DNA of 64,000 bases from Oscillospiraceae bacterium (GCA_025757985.1 CP107210.1:372001-436000); one strand, 5' to 3'. Shown: positions 31,177-40,048, counted from the first letter of the stretch. Made by a program: numbers and translations. The notes: a model not told the origin generated them from the sequence alone.

Positions 31177-32538
31177 TTATACCTTCGATAGCAGGACAAC
31201 ACATTCTACATGCCGCGTCCGGGGGAAAAGGTCCACCGGCTGCACCTCCACGGCCTTGTAGCCGTGCTCGGTCAGCCAGCGGGTGTCGCGTGCGGCGGTG
31301 GCTGCATTGCAGCTGACCATGACTACCGTGCGGGGGGCCATCTCGGCAATGGCGGTCAGGGTGGCCTCGTCGCAGCCCTTACGGGGCGGGTCCACTACGA
31401 TCACATCGGGGCGGGCACCCTCGGCGGCCAGCTGTGCGGCTGCCGCACCGGCATCCTGACAGCGGAAATCCGCCCGGTCGTCATCCAGCCCCAGACGGGC
31501 GGCTGTCTGTTTGGCACCGTCCACGGCCTGCGGCACGACCTCGACACCGACCAGACGCCGGCAGTCGGGCAGCATCGAAAGTCCGATCGTGCCCATGCCG
31601 CAGTAGAGGTCAAGCAGAAAATCTGTCTCCTTGAGCCCGGCATACTCCCGTGCCTTGGCGTACAATGTTTCGGCAGCGGGGGTATTCACCTGATAAAACT
31701 CATGCACACCCATGCGCAGCGGGACGCCGGCAAGTGTATCCTCAATGACGCCGGGGCCAAGCACGGTGCGGGTCCTGCGGCCCAGAATCACATTGGTGCG
31801 CTCACTGTTGCGGTTAATTAAAATCGTTGTTAAATCAAATTCTTTTTGCAAGATAGCACAAATCTCTGCTTCGTTGGGCAGGCCGTTGCCGTTCACAACA
31901 AAGCAGAGCAGCCGCTGGCCGCTGTGCCAGCCCTGCCGCATGTACAAATGGCGCACGCGGCCGGTGTGTGTTTCCTCATTGTAGGCAGTGATGCCGTTTT
32001 CCTCAAGCAGCGCACAGGCGCGCGCGGCCAGTTGGTTCATCCACTCCGGCTGCAGGCGGCAATCGGCACAGGCAACAATGCGGTGGCTGCGTCCGGCAAA
32101 GAAACCGGTCACGATATGCCCATTTTCATCCGTGCCGACCGGCAGCTGCACCTTGTTGCGGTAGCGGTCGGCAGCAGGGGCAGCCAGCACCTCCCGCACG
32201 GGGACATCCAGCTTGCCAATGCGCGCAAAGGCGTCCCGCACAAACTGTGTCTTGGCGGCGCACTCTGCCTCGTAGCGGATATGGCGCAGCCCGCAGCCGC
32301 CGCAGGGGCCGGCAACGGGGCAGTCCTGCCGGATGCGGTCCGGGCCGGGGGCCAGCAGCCGCTCCACTCGGCCGAAGGCATAGCTTTTCATCGGCTTTAC
32401 GATGCGAACCTCAGCAATGTCGCCGGGGGCGGTCAGCGGCACAAAAACGGCCTGACCGTCCTTGTGGGCCACGCCGTTTCCGTCATTGGAGATGGATTTG
32501 ATCTCAAGGGTGATGATCTGATTTTTCGTAAAAGGCAT
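31177..32538 (-). CDS. rlmD: RlmD-type 23S rRNA (uracil-C5)-methyltransferase
   Basis: SAM-dependent m5U methylation of 23S rRNA (U1939 type; some Firmicutes enzymes also do U747). The 453 aa have an N-terminal TRAM domain (about 1-58), four Cys of a [4Fe-4S] site (CPVAGPCGGCG and CADC), the SAM fold (LDLYCGMGTIGLS), the DPPRKGC motif and catalytic Cys in VSCNAAT. AAGGAG lies 5 bases before the ATG. It runs alone between the GGDEF gene and the AraC regulator. Whether it modifies one site or two cannot be read. Confidence 0.93.
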   Translation of the reverse strand: MPFTKNQIITLEIKSISNDGNGVAHKDGQAVFVPLTAPGDIAEVRIVKPMKSYAFGRVERLLAPGPDRIRQDCPVAGPCGGCGLRHIRYEAECAAKTQFVRDAFARIGKLDVPVREVLAAPAADRYRNKVQLPVGTDENGHIVTGFFAGRSHRIVACADCRLQPEWMNQLAARACALLEENGITAYNEETHTGRVRHLYMRQGWHSGQRLLCFVVNGNGLPNEAEICAILQKEFDLTTILINRNSERTNVILGRRTRTVLGPGVIEDTLAGVPLRMGVHEFYQVNTPAAETLYAKAREYAGLKETDFLLDLYCGMGTIGLSMLPDCRRLVGVEVVPQAVDGAKQTAARLGLDDDRADFRCQDAGAAAAQLAAEGARPDVIVVDPPRKGCDEATLTAIAEMAPRTVVMVSCNAATAARDTRWLTEHGYKAVEVQPVDLFPRTRHVECVVLLSKV

Positions 32539-32559
32539 GTCTGCTCCTTAAAAATAAAG

Positions 32560-33423
32560 TTACGGGTTGGTGTTCTGCAGGGCGGTTTCCTTTTCCAGCG
32601 CGGACAGATACTTGCTCGGCGGCACGCCCTTGACCTTTTTGAACACGCGGGAGAAGTAGAACTGGTCAAAGAAGCCCACCGACACGGCAATCTCAGCAAT
32701 GGAAAGGCCGGAGTTTTTCAGCAGGCTGCAGGCCTCACTGACACGGTAGTTCGTCAGGTAGTCGATGGGGCTTTGCCCGACATTCGACATGAAAACACGA
32801 TACAGATGGCTGCGGCTGACGCCGACCGCCTTGGCAATGTCGTCCACCGAGATGTCGTGCGAGTAGTTGAACTGGATGAACTTGATGGCAGCCAGCACAT
32901 ACTGGCTGCTCGACGAGCCTACATTGGGCATGGCCTCGCGGGCTTCCTTCATCAGGTGCGCCATAAATATGTACAGGTAGCCCGTCATCATTGCCTCGCA
33001 GTGAGGCTCCGGCCCGCGGGAAAGATAGATGTTGTACAGCGCTTCCCGCGCGGTCTGCAGATCCCGGCAGTGGTGTACAGGGTGCGCCTCGGAAAACGGT
33101 GTCTGCTGCACAAGCTTATTGGCGCACGCGCCGTTGAAGCCGACCCAGTAATACTCCCACGGGTCGGTCTCATCGGCGGCGTAGGTGATGAGCTGGTTCG
33201 GCTTGGCGAGGAACAGATCACCCTCCTGCAGGGTGTGCGATGCACCGTTGACCTGATAGACACCCTTGCCCGCTACGACCAGATGGATCAGGTAGTGGTC
33301 GCGCACGCCGGGGCCCCAGGTGTGGCCCGGCTGGCACTGCTCACGTCCGCAGTTAAAAATTGAGAGCTCGACATTATCTGTGTAGCTCTGCTTGTAGGAT
33401 TGCTTCATCTCATTGATGGTCAT
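32560..33423 (-). CDS. AraC-family regulator, likely of galactokinase
   Basis: A 287-aa regulator with an N-terminal cupin sugar-sensing domain (about 15-150: HLVVAGKGVYQVNG, GDLFLAKPNQ) and a C-terminal double helix-turn-helix (about 185-285: ISVDDIAKAVGVSRSHLYRVF, LSIAEIAVSVGFFDQFYFSRVFKKVKGVPPSKY). It is divergent from galK with an intergenic of 219 bases, so it probably controls galK, and possibly itself, in response to galactose or a related sugar. The ligand is inferred from place only. Confidence 0.9.
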   Translation of the reverse strand: MTINEMKQSYKQSYTDNVELSIFNCGREQCQPGHTWGPGVRDHYLIHLVVAGKGVYQVNGASHTLQEGDLFLAKPNQLITYAADETDPWEYYWVGFNGACANKLVQQTPFSEAHPVHHCRDLQTAREALYNIYLSRGPEPHCEAMMTGYLYIFMAHLMKEAREAMPNVGSSSSQYVLAAIKFIQFNYSHDISVDDIAKAVGVSRSHLYRVFMSNVGQSPIDYLTNYRVSEACSLLKNSGLSIAEIAVSVGFFDQFYFSRVFKKVKGVPPSKYLSALEKETALQNTNP

Positions 33424-33451
33424 GGCTGCACCTCACTTCTGTGATATTTCT

Positions 33452-33529
33452 ATTATAGCAAGCTATTCATCAAAAGTCCATAAAAGAGCCTGAAATTATG
33501 TTTGCTTTTTTTGCAGGATTTGCTATACT
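33452..33529. promoter_or_regulatory. Divergent promoters of the AraC gene and galK
   Basis: galK side: TTGCTT (33502-33507), 16 bases, TATACT (33524-33529) within an extended TGCTATACT. AraC-gene side: extended -10 TGCTATAAT on the minus strand (TATAAT complement at 33452-33457). The two -10s share the TTGCTATAAT/TTGCTATACT pattern. Confidence 0.6.
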
Positions 33530-33642
33530 GAAAACAAGAAATCGACAGAGAGCTGTTCGTTTGGCTGTCTGCCTAAAAAAGAAAGGCTCATTTTGTGCAT
33601 ATCTACGAAAAGAGCCGCCCGACAGGAAAGGTGAGTGGAATC

Positions 33643-34944
33643 ATGGCAAATACCATTGAACTTAAACAGCAGATCGCACAGGGCGAATATGACGCCGCCT
33701 TTACCAAGCTGTACGGTGCATCCGCCGTGCAGGAGCAGCGCAAGCGCTATACCGACCTGATCGATGAATTTGAAAAGAAGTACGGCACCTCCCGCACGGT
33801 CCGTCTTTACGCTGCCCCCGGCCGCACCGAGATCGGCGGCAACCACACCGACCATAACAACGGCGTAGTGCTGGCCGGCTCCGTCAATCTGGATATGGTT
33901 GCGGTCGTTTCCCCCAATGAGGAGAACATCATCCGCGTTAAGTCTCTGGGCTTTGACAAGATCGACGATGTCGATGTCAATGTTCTGGTCCCGCAGCCGC
34001 AGGAGGCCGAGCACTCCGCCTCTCTGATCCGCGGCGTGGCAAAGGGCATTGTGGATGCCGGCGGCAAGGTGGGCGGCTTTGACTGCTACAGCACCAGCAA
34101 TGTGCTGCGCGGCTCCGGCCTGTCCAGCTCTGCAGCGTTTGAGGTCTGCATCGGTGCCATCCTGCGCGGCGAATATAACAACAATGATATGGAGAAGTTC
34201 AGTCAGGTCAAGATCGCACAGATCGGCCAGTTTGCGGAGAATGTTTTCTTCGGCAAGCCCTGCGGACTGATGGATCAGACGGCCTGTGCGGTAGGCGGTG
34301 TCATCACCATCGACTTCAAGAATCCCGAAAAGCCTGTTGTAGGTCAGACTGCCATTGACCTTGCCAAGCACGGCTTTGTCATGTGCATCAGCGATACGAA
34401 GGGCAGCCATGCCGACCTGACTGACGACTATGCCGCCATCCGCCGTGAGATGGAGAGCGTGGCTGAGCAGTTCGGCAAAAAGGTCCTGCGCGATGTGGAC
34501 GAGGATGAGTTCTACAAGGCTATCCCGCAGCTGCGCAAGGCTGTGGGGGACCGCGCTGTTGTCCGCGCTATTCACTTCTACAACGACTGCCGCCGTGCCG
34601 CCCAGCTCTGCGATGCCGTGCGTGAGGACGATTTTGATGCGTTCCTGCGCCTGATCATCGAGGGCGGCCACTCCAGCTTTGAGTTCAACCAGAATGCTTA
34701 CAGCATCAAGGCCCCGCAGGAGCAGGGTGTGCCGCTGGCGCTGGCGCTGAGCCAGAAGGTGCTGAACGGCCGCGGTGCATGGCGCTTGCAGGGCGGCGGC
34801 TTTGCAGGTACCATTCAGGCCTTTGTCCCTGTGGAGCTACTGGACGCCTACAAGGCAGCCATTGACGGCTGCTTCGGCGAGGGAAGCTGCCATGTGCTGA
34901 ACATCCGCAACTACGGTGCCGTGCCTGTTACGCCCGACATGTAA
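33643..34944 (+). CDS. galK: Galactokinase (GHMP family)
   Basis: Phosphorylates galactose to galactose-1-phosphate, the Leloir entry step. The 433 aa have the galactokinase signature in an unusual form, GRTEIGGNHTDHNNG (about 60-74), the ATP loop GSGLSSSAAFE (about 155-165) and the C-terminal GGGFAGT. Typical GalK reads G.N.IGEHTDY; the GGNHTDHNN form is a distinct clade. AGGAAAGG precedes ATG 33643; an upstream GTG extension lacks support. No galT or galE is adjacent. It is divergent from an AraC regulator. Confidence 0.93.
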   Translation: MANTIELKQQIAQGEYDAAFTKLYGASAVQEQRKRYTDLIDEFEKKYGTSRTVRLYAAPGRTEIGGNHTDHNNGVVLAGSVNLDMVAVVSPNEENIIRVKSLGFDKIDDVDVNVLVPQPQEAEHSASLIRGVAKGIVDAGGKVGGFDCYSTSNVLRGSGLSSSAAFEVCIGAILRGEYNNNDMEKFSQVKIAQIGQFAENVFFGKPCGLMDQTACAVGGVITIDFKNPEKPVVGQTAIDLAKHGFVMCISDTKGSHADLTDDYAAIRREMESVAEQFGKKVLRDVDEDEFYKAIPQLRKAVGDRAVVRAIHFYNDCRRAAQLCDAVREDDFDAFLRLIIEGGHSSFEFNQNAYSIKAPQEQGVPLALALSQKVLNGRGAWRLQGGGFAGTIQAFVPVELLDAYKAAIDGCFGEGSCHVLNIRNYGAVPVTPDM

Positions 34945-34961
34945 AATTGGATAAAGCATAA

Positions 34962-35002
34962 AAATACCGTACCAGTGCAGAAATGTGCCGGTACGGTATT
35001 TT
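34962..35002 (+). terminator. galK terminator
   Basis: AAATACCGTACC pairs with GGTACGGTATTT across 16 bases and ends TTTT. Confidence 0.88.
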
Positions 35003-35012
35003 ATATTACGCC

Positions 35013-35127
35013 TGTAGGGGTCGGGCATGCCCGGCCCGTATGCTTACGGCAGACACCCTCTTATCCGTAGATTTATAGGGAAGAATTTTGCTCCCTCCGC
35101 GGTGGCCTGAGGACAGGCCGCCCTACA
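35013..35127. repeat. GTAGGG palindromic repeats after galK
   Basis: 35013-35040 is a copy with core CGGGCATGCCCG; 35099-35127 is a GCGGTGGCCTGAGGACAGGCCGCCC copy ending CCTAC in the other orientation. They lie between the galK terminator and the next operon. Confidence 0.75.
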
Positions 35128-35130
35128 GGA

Positions 35131-35352
35131 TTACATTTTCTTTCGCAAAATCCATATTCCCAGTGCCAGCATCCCGCACACCACTATGGTAAACGCCGCA
35201 TGAATCTGTATGCTCAGATACCATGGCGCAGATTGCAGCGCATACAGCCCGGGGTGGGCGCGGTAGTCCCAGCAGGTGTACGTTGTCATGCCCAAAAACA
35301 CACCGAGGAAACCCCCGAGGGCGGCCTTCAAAATCCCATACAGCTTTTTCAT
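35131..35352 (-). CDS. Small two-helix membrane protein
   Basis: A 73-aa protein with two hydrophobic helices (about 9-25 and 50-68) and a short loop (CWDYRAHPGLYALQSAPWY). It is Lys-rich at both ends. ATG 35352 with AAAGGA at 8 bases is chosen. Its start overlaps the hydrolase stop by 4 bases, so it is the last gene of a coaX-hydrolase unit. I do not recognise the family. Confidence 0.65.
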   Translation of the reverse strand: MKKLYGILKAALGGFLGVFLGMTTYTCWDYRAHPGLYALQSAPWYLSIQIHAAFTIVVCGMLALGIWILRKKM

Positions 35353-35951
35353 GAACATTGTCCTTTGACCCATTCGTCCAAAAACGACATCTGCTCTTCG
35401 GTGTGGAACCAATGCTCACTGCTTGGCATGACCGTAATAGGCGCATGGACTTTCTGCGCAAACGCGGCTAACGTTTCATAGGAGGTCAGATTGTCTTTTT
35501 CGCCGTACAAAATGCAGGTTGGTACATCCCACACAAGCGGATGTGCCCGCACGTAGCAGAGATACTCCCACGACAGGGTTTCGCCAAAATCGGTGGCGAC
35601 TTCGCCCTGCGCGTGCAGCACATTCTCCGTCACCCCAGCCCAGCCCATCATATCGGAAATGAGCGTTTCCATATTCACGATGGGGGAGATAAACAACGCT
35701 CGGTCAATAAACTTCTCGGATAACGAGCTCATCGAGAAAAATGCCCCAATGCTGTTTGCCAGTAGTACGACCGTATCGTACTGCTGGCGCAAAGGTGTGA
35801 AAAATGCCGTAAACTCCGAAACAGCGTCCCAAGGTGTCTGTGCCTGATAATCGAATCCGATGACGTCATACGCAGGAAACAGCTCCTTGTAATGTTCGGC
35901 TTCCGCCGCACTGCCGCCCTTTCCGTGGATATATACAACCAACTTCTTCAT
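35349..35951 (-). CDS. Alpha/beta-hydrolase
   Basis: A 200-aa hydrolase of the YdeN-/carboxylesterase-like type. It has IHGKGGSAAEAEHY (oxyanion loop near 7-20), nucleophile Ser in LANSIGAFF (about 82-90), Asp in GEKDNLT and His in SSEHWFH. ATG 35951 is used because it overlaps the coaX stop (ATGA); TTG 35969 is the alternative. Substrate is unknown. It is translationally coupled to coaX and to the next small membrane protein. Confidence 0.85.
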   Translation of the reverse strand: MKKLVVYIHGKGGSAAEAEHYKELFPAYDVIGFDYQAQTPWDAVSEFTAFFTPLRQQYDTVVLLANSIGAFFSMSSLSEKFIDRALFISPIVNMETLISDMMGWAGVTENVLHAQGEVATDFGETLSWEYLCYVRAHPLVWDVPTCILYGEKDNLTSYETLAAFAQKVHAPITVMPSSEHWFHTEEQMSFLDEWVKGQCS

Positions 35952-36724
35952 AGGTGATTTTTCTCCCAAATCAGCGCCAGCCCCTTAAACAGCAGGTCTG
36001 CGTCATAGATGACTTTGCGCTTGCAGCAGGGCATAATGTACGGCGCCAGTCCACCGGTCGCAACGACGGTCAGAGGCTGGCCAAGCTCCGTCTCGACTCG
36101 ATCAGCCAGTCCGTCCAGCTGGGCGGCCGTGCCAAACATGGCCCCGTTGTTCAGTGCGGCCACCGTGTTGGCACCAATCAGATGCTCGGGCGGCTCGGGT
36201 GCAATGGGCGGCAGTTGGGCTGTGCCTGCGCTGATGGCCCGCAGACTGGTCTGCACACCGGGTACGATGAAGCCGCCCAGAAACGCCCGCTGTGCAGAGA
36301 TGACATTGTAGGTCGTGGCAGTGCCCAGATCGACTGTCATGCAGGGCAGGGGATAGTGTGCAGAGGCAGCGGCGGCATCGGCAATGCGGTCACGGCCGAC
36401 CTTGGCAGGCTCGTCAACCTGAAAGCTAAGCCCCGTGTCCAGACCACAGCTGACGATCAGCGACTCCTGCCCGGTCAGCCGCTTGCAGGCCGCTGCCAGC
36501 ACCTCGGTCAGCTGGGGGACAACGCTGCAGACAATGACGCCCTCACAGGCGGCAGGGTCTACCTGCAGGCGGCGCAGCAGGAATTTCATCTCGGCGGCAT
36601 ACTCATCCGCTGTGCAGCGGGGCCGCGTGACCATTCGCATTGTGAACTGGATAGAGCAATGCTCTGCCCCCGTCAGACCGCCGATACAGATGTTGGAGTT
36701 GCCGATGTCAACTGCTAAAACCAT
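35948..36724 (-). CDS. coaX: CoaX, type III pantothenate kinase
   Basis: First step of CoA synthesis: pantothenate to 4'-phosphopantothenate, in the K+-dependent, feedback-insensitive type III form. The 258 aa have the ASKHA motifs DIGNSNICIG (about 6-15), GLDTGL, VGRDRIADAAAA and DLGTATTYNVI. AAAAGGAA is 7 bases from the ATG. It is divergent from coaBC, giving both ends of one pathway. Its leader carries the same tandem heptamer as coaBC (next entry). Confidence 0.96.
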   Translation of the reverse strand: MVLAVDIGNSNICIGGLTGAEHCSIQFTMRMVTRPRCTADEYAAEMKFLLRRLQVDPAACEGVIVCSVVPQLTEVLAAACKRLTGQESLIVSCGLDTGLSFQVDEPAKVGRDRIADAAAASAHYPLPCMTVDLGTATTYNVISAQRAFLGGFIVPGVQTSLRAISAGTAQLPPIAPEPPEHLIGANTVAALNNGAMFGTAAQLDGLADRVETELGQPLTVVATGGLAPYIMPCCKRKVIYDADLLFKGLALIWEKNHL

Positions 36725-36737
36725 AATAAATTCCTTT

Positions 36738-36927
36738 TATAGATAAAAGATAAGAGATAAGAAATATGGTGGATCGCGTCGCTTTGCGCCACTCAAAATT
36801 ATTATACTTGTTTGCATATAAGGCGTCAATCTGCTATAATAACCACAATACAAATTTTGTTTTCGCCAAAGGAGGAAACTCCACCAATTTTATTATCTTT
36901 TATCTAGTATCTCTTATCTAGTTATAT
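36738..36927. repeat. Shared TCCACCA plus tandem TTATCT heptamers in the coaX and coaBC leaders
   Basis: The coaX leader (minus strand, 36773 to 36738) reads TCCACCA, then about three heptamers of the form nTTATCT; the coaBC leader (plus strand, 36880-36927) reads TCCACCA, then about four such heptamers. They therefore lie as an inverted repeat around the divergent promoters but in the same sense within each transcript. In coaBC a GGAG-GAAA-CTCC hairpin (36871-36882) comes just before. Nothing like this occurs elsewhere in the window. Confidence 0.7.
36812..36840 (+). promoter_or_regulatory. coaBC promoter
   Basis: TTGCAT (36812-36817), 17 bases, TATAAT (36835-36840), with an AT-rich upstream region. 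The start would be about 100 bases before the coaBC ATG. Confidence 0.7.
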
Positions 36928-36943
36928 TAAGGGTGTTGATTTT

Positions 36944-38137
36944 ATGTTACTTACCGGAAAAACCATCGTCCTCGGCATCACCGGAGGCATTGCGGCCTAT
37001 AAAATGCCCAATGTGGCGCATGCGCTGGTCAAGCTGGGGGCCGATGTTCATGTCCTGATGACCAAAAATGCCACTGAGTTTATCTCTCCGCTGGTATTTG
37101 AAACGCTGACCCGCCGCCGCTGTCAGGTGGATACCTTCGACCGCAACTTCCAGTACGATGTGGCGCATATCAGCCTTGCCAATGCGGCGGACCTCATGCT
37201 CATTGCGCCTGCCACGGCCAATGTCATCGCCAAGCTGGCCCACGGTCAGGCCGATGATATGCTGACCACCGTCACGCTGGCTGCGACCTGCCCCAAGCTG
37301 GTTGCGCCCGCCATGAACACCCACATGCTGGAAAATCCCATCACGCAGGATAACCTCAAAACACTGCAACACTATGGCTTCACCGTCATTCCGTCCGGCT
37401 CCGGTATGCTGGCCTGCGGCGATGTCGGCTCCGGCCGGCTGCCTGAGGAGGGCGTGCTGGTGGACTATGTGCTGCGCGAGCTTGCCTGTGAAAAGGATCT
37501 GCGCGGCAAAAAAGTCGTTGTGTCGGCCGGTGCAACGCAGGAATCCATGGACCCGGTGCGCTACCTGACAAACCATTCCACCGGTAAGATGGGTTATGCC
37601 GTGGCGCGTGCCTGTATGCTGCGCGGCGCAGAGGTCACGCTTCTTGCTTCGACCGGCTGCACGCTGCCGCCTGTTCCGTTTGTCAAGACTGTGCCGTTCA
37701 CAACAGCAGCCGACCTCTTTGAGGCTGTAAAGACCCATGCCATGGACGCCGATGCACTGGTGATGGCGGCTGCCGTGGCGGACTACCGCCCTGCCACCGT
37801 GGCAGCCGACAAGGTGAAAAAGCATGACGGCGAGATGAGCATTGCCCTTGAGCGCACTGAGGACATCCTTGCATGGGTGGGCGCACACAAGCCGGAAAAG
37901 CTGTTTGTCTGCGGCTTTTCGATGGAGACGCGCGATCTGATCGAGAACTCTACCGCCAAGCTGAAAAAGAAAAACATGGATATGATCGTTGCCAATAACC
38001 TGAAGGTCCCCGGTGCGGGTTTCGGCGTCGATACCAATGTTGTAACGATCATTACCGGGCAGGGCATCACCGAGCTGCCCCTGCAGAGCAAGGACGGTGT
38101 TGCCGGGCAGATCGCAGACGCGATCGCCAATAAATAA
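36944..38137 (+). CDS. coaBC: CoaBC, phosphopantothenoylcysteine synthetase/decarboxylase
   Basis: Bifunctional CoA enzyme of 397 aa. The N-terminal flavodecarboxylase CoaC (1-185) has GITGGIAAYK, catalytic His in YDVAHISLA, PAMNTHM and active Cys in GMLACGDVGSGRL. The C-terminal CTP-dependent synthetase CoaB (about 190-397) has VSAGATQE, RYLTNHSTGKMGYA and KVKKHDGE. The Shine-Dalgarno is weak (AAGGGTG, 11 bases from the ATG). It is divergent from coaX. A hairpin after it overlaps the start region of asnB. Confidence 0.96.
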   Translation: MLLTGKTIVLGITGGIAAYKMPNVAHALVKLGADVHVLMTKNATEFISPLVFETLTRRRCQVDTFDRNFQYDVAHISLANAADLMLIAPATANVIAKLAHGQADDMLTTVTLAATCPKLVAPAMNTHMLENPITQDNLKTLQHYGFTVIPSGSGMLACGDVGSGRLPEEGVLVDYVLRELACEKDLRGKKVVVSAGATQESMDPVRYLTNHSTGKMGYAVARACMLRGAEVTLLASTGCTLPPVPFVKTVPFTTAADLFEAVKTHAMDADALVMAAAVADYRPATVAADKVKKHDGEMSIALERTEDILAWVGAHKPEKLFVCGFSMETRDLIENSTAKLKKKNMDMIVANNLKVPGAGFGVDTNVVTIITGQGITELPLQSKDGVAGQIADAIANK

Positions 38138-38143
38138 CACATA

Positions 38144-38196
38144 CCCCCGCTCCCTTCCGCATATTCATTTATGAATCATGCAAAGGGGGCTTTTTT
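38144..38196 (+). terminator. Hairpin with U-tract ending at the asnB start codon
   Basis: CCCCC (38144-38148) pairs with GGGGG (38185-38189), enclosing GCAT/ATGC and ATTCAT/ATGAAT stems (38159-38181), and is followed by TTTTTT (38191-38196) immediately before ATG 38197. The 3' arm AAAGGGGG is also the asnB ribosome binding site. It could end coaBC transcripts or hide the asnB site. Confidence 0.65.
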
Positions 38197-40044
38197 ATGT
38201 GCGGAATTGCGGGGCAGGTCGGGCGCGACCCCCGGACGATACAGAGCCGGTATGCGGCCTACTGCGCCATGCAGCAGACGCTGGCGCGCCGCGGCCCGGA
38301 CCAGCGGGGCATGTTCATCAGCGGCCGTGCGGCGCTGATCCATGCACGGCTGGCGGTCGTGGATCTTGAGAACGGCCTGCAGCCTATGCAGCTGGACTGG
38401 CAGGGGGAAACCTATGTGCTGGTTTATAACGGTGAGCTGTACAACACGCCTGAGCTGCGGGCTGCGCTGCTGCACCGCGGTCACCGCTTTGCCGGGCACT
38501 CCGACACCGAGGTGCTACTCCATGCCTTTGCAGAATGGGGTGAAAGCTGCACGGCAATGTGCAATGGCATTTTTGCGTTTGCGGTCTGGCAGGTGAACGC
38601 GGGCAGGCTGTTTCTGGCGCGGGATCGCTGCGGTGTCAAGCCGCTGTTCTATACCCTGACGGAGCAGAGCCTGATCTTCGGCAGCGAAATCAAAACCCTG
38701 CTGGCCCACCCGGCCGTGCCGCCGCGGGTGGATGCTGCCGGTCTGGCGGAGGTGCTGCTGCTCGGCCCCGGACGCACACCCGGCTGCGGCGTGTTCTGCG
38801 GGGTAGAGGAGTTACTGCCCGGGCAGTATGCTATCTACGAGGCCGACACGGCTCGACTGACACTGCATACCTACTGGCGGCTTGAGGATCATGAGCATCC
38901 CGATGATTTTGCTGCGACAGCCCGCAAGGTGCGCGAGCTTGTGACAGATGCCATCGAGCGGCAGCTGGTGTCCGATGTGCCGGTTGCTGCATTTTTGTCC
39001 GGCGGGCTGGACTCCAGCCTGATTTCCGCCATTGCGGACGCCAATTTTGCGGCGCAGGGAAAGCAGCTGCAAACTTTTTCGGTTGGCTACCGCGACAATA
39101 AAAAGTATTTTCATGCTACAAAATTTCAGCCCGGTGCGGATGCACCCTATATCCGCAAAATGAATGAATTTCTCCATGCCCGCCACCATTGGATCACGCT
39201 GGACACCCCGGAGCTGGTCCCGGCGCTGTATGCAGCGGTGGATGCGCGTGACCTGCCCGGTATGGCGGATGTCGATGCATCGCTGCTGCTGTTCTGCCGG
39301 CAGATCAAGCCCCATGCCACGGTGGCGCTGTCGGGAGAGTGCGCCGATGAGATTTTCGGCGGTTACCCGTGGTACCGCGACCCGGCAGTGCGGGAAAAAT
39401 ATGGCTTCCCATGGGCGCAGTCCACAGCCTATCGCGCCTCCTTCCTCAAGCCCGGTGTGCTGGGCAGCATTGACCCGGCTGCTTTTGTGGATGCCCGCTA
39501 CCGCCAAACGCTGGCAGAAACCTCCGTCCGACCCGGCCTGTCGGCAGAGGAACAGCGTATGCGCCAGATGATGAACCTGAATTTCAGATGGTTTATGCAG
39601 ACTCTGCTTGACCGTAAGGACCGCATGAGCATGTACAGCGGGCTGGAGGTCCGGGTGCCGTTCTGCGACTACCGCATTGCGGAGTACCTCTACTCTGTCC
39701 CGTGGGAATACAAGGACTACCGAAATCAGGAAAAAGGCCTGCTGCGCGAGGCAATGCGGGGCGTACTGCCGGATGAGGTGCTGTGGCGGCGCAAAAGCCC
39801 TTACCCTAAGACATGGAATCCCAGCTACCTTGCGGCCGTCTCGGCCGAGCTGCGCGGTGTGTTGGCTGACCCGGCCGCGCCGATCCTGCGCATTATCAAG
39901 GCTGACGCACTGGAAAACCTGCTGGCGTCGGGCGCGGATAACCCCATCCCATGGTACGGCCAGCTTATGACAACTCCGCAGACCATCGCATGGTTTGTCC
40001 AGCTGAACTACTGGCTAGAGAAGTATAAGGTGGAGCTGGTGTGA
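38197..40044 (+). CDS. asnB: Asparagine synthase (glutamine-hydrolysing)
   Basis: Makes asparagine from aspartate, ATP and glutamine. The 615 aa start with MCGIAGQVG, giving the N-terminal nucleophile Cys2 after Met removal, then RRGPDQRG and YNGELYN of the glutaminase domain. The synthetase domain has the PP-loop FLSGGLDSSLIS (about 267-278) and GECADEIFGGYPWY. No promoter separates it from coaBC; the start codon directly follows the U-run of a hairpin, so readthrough or a switch is needed. Related AsnB-like proteins may have other amide acceptors, but these motifs fit asparagine synthase. Confidence 0.94.
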   Translation: MCGIAGQVGRDPRTIQSRYAAYCAMQQTLARRGPDQRGMFISGRAALIHARLAVVDLENGLQPMQLDWQGETYVLVYNGELYNTPELRAALLHRGHRFAGHSDTEVLLHAFAEWGESCTAMCNGIFAFAVWQVNAGRLFLARDRCGVKPLFYTLTEQSLIFGSEIKTLLAHPAVPPRVDAAGLAEVLLLGPGRTPGCGVFCGVEELLPGQYAIYEADTARLTLHTYWRLEDHEHPDDFAATARKVRELVTDAIERQLVSDVPVAAFLSGGLDSSLISAIADANFAAQGKQLQTFSVGYRDNKKYFHATKFQPGADAPYIRKMNEFLHARHHWITLDTPELVPALYAAVDARDLPGMADVDASLLLFCRQIKPHATVALSGECADEIFGGYPWYRDPAVREKYGFPWAQSTAYRASFLKPGVLGSIDPAAFVDARYRQTLAETSVRPGLSAEEQRMRQMMNLNFRWFMQTLLDRKDRMSMYSGLEVRVPFCDYRIAEYLYSVPWEYKDYRNQEKGLLREAMRGVLPDEVLWRRKSPYPKTWNPSYLAAVSAELRGVLADPAAPILRIIKADALENLLASGADNPIPWYGQLMTTPQTIAWFVQLNYWLEKYKVELV

Positions 40045-40048
40045 TGTG

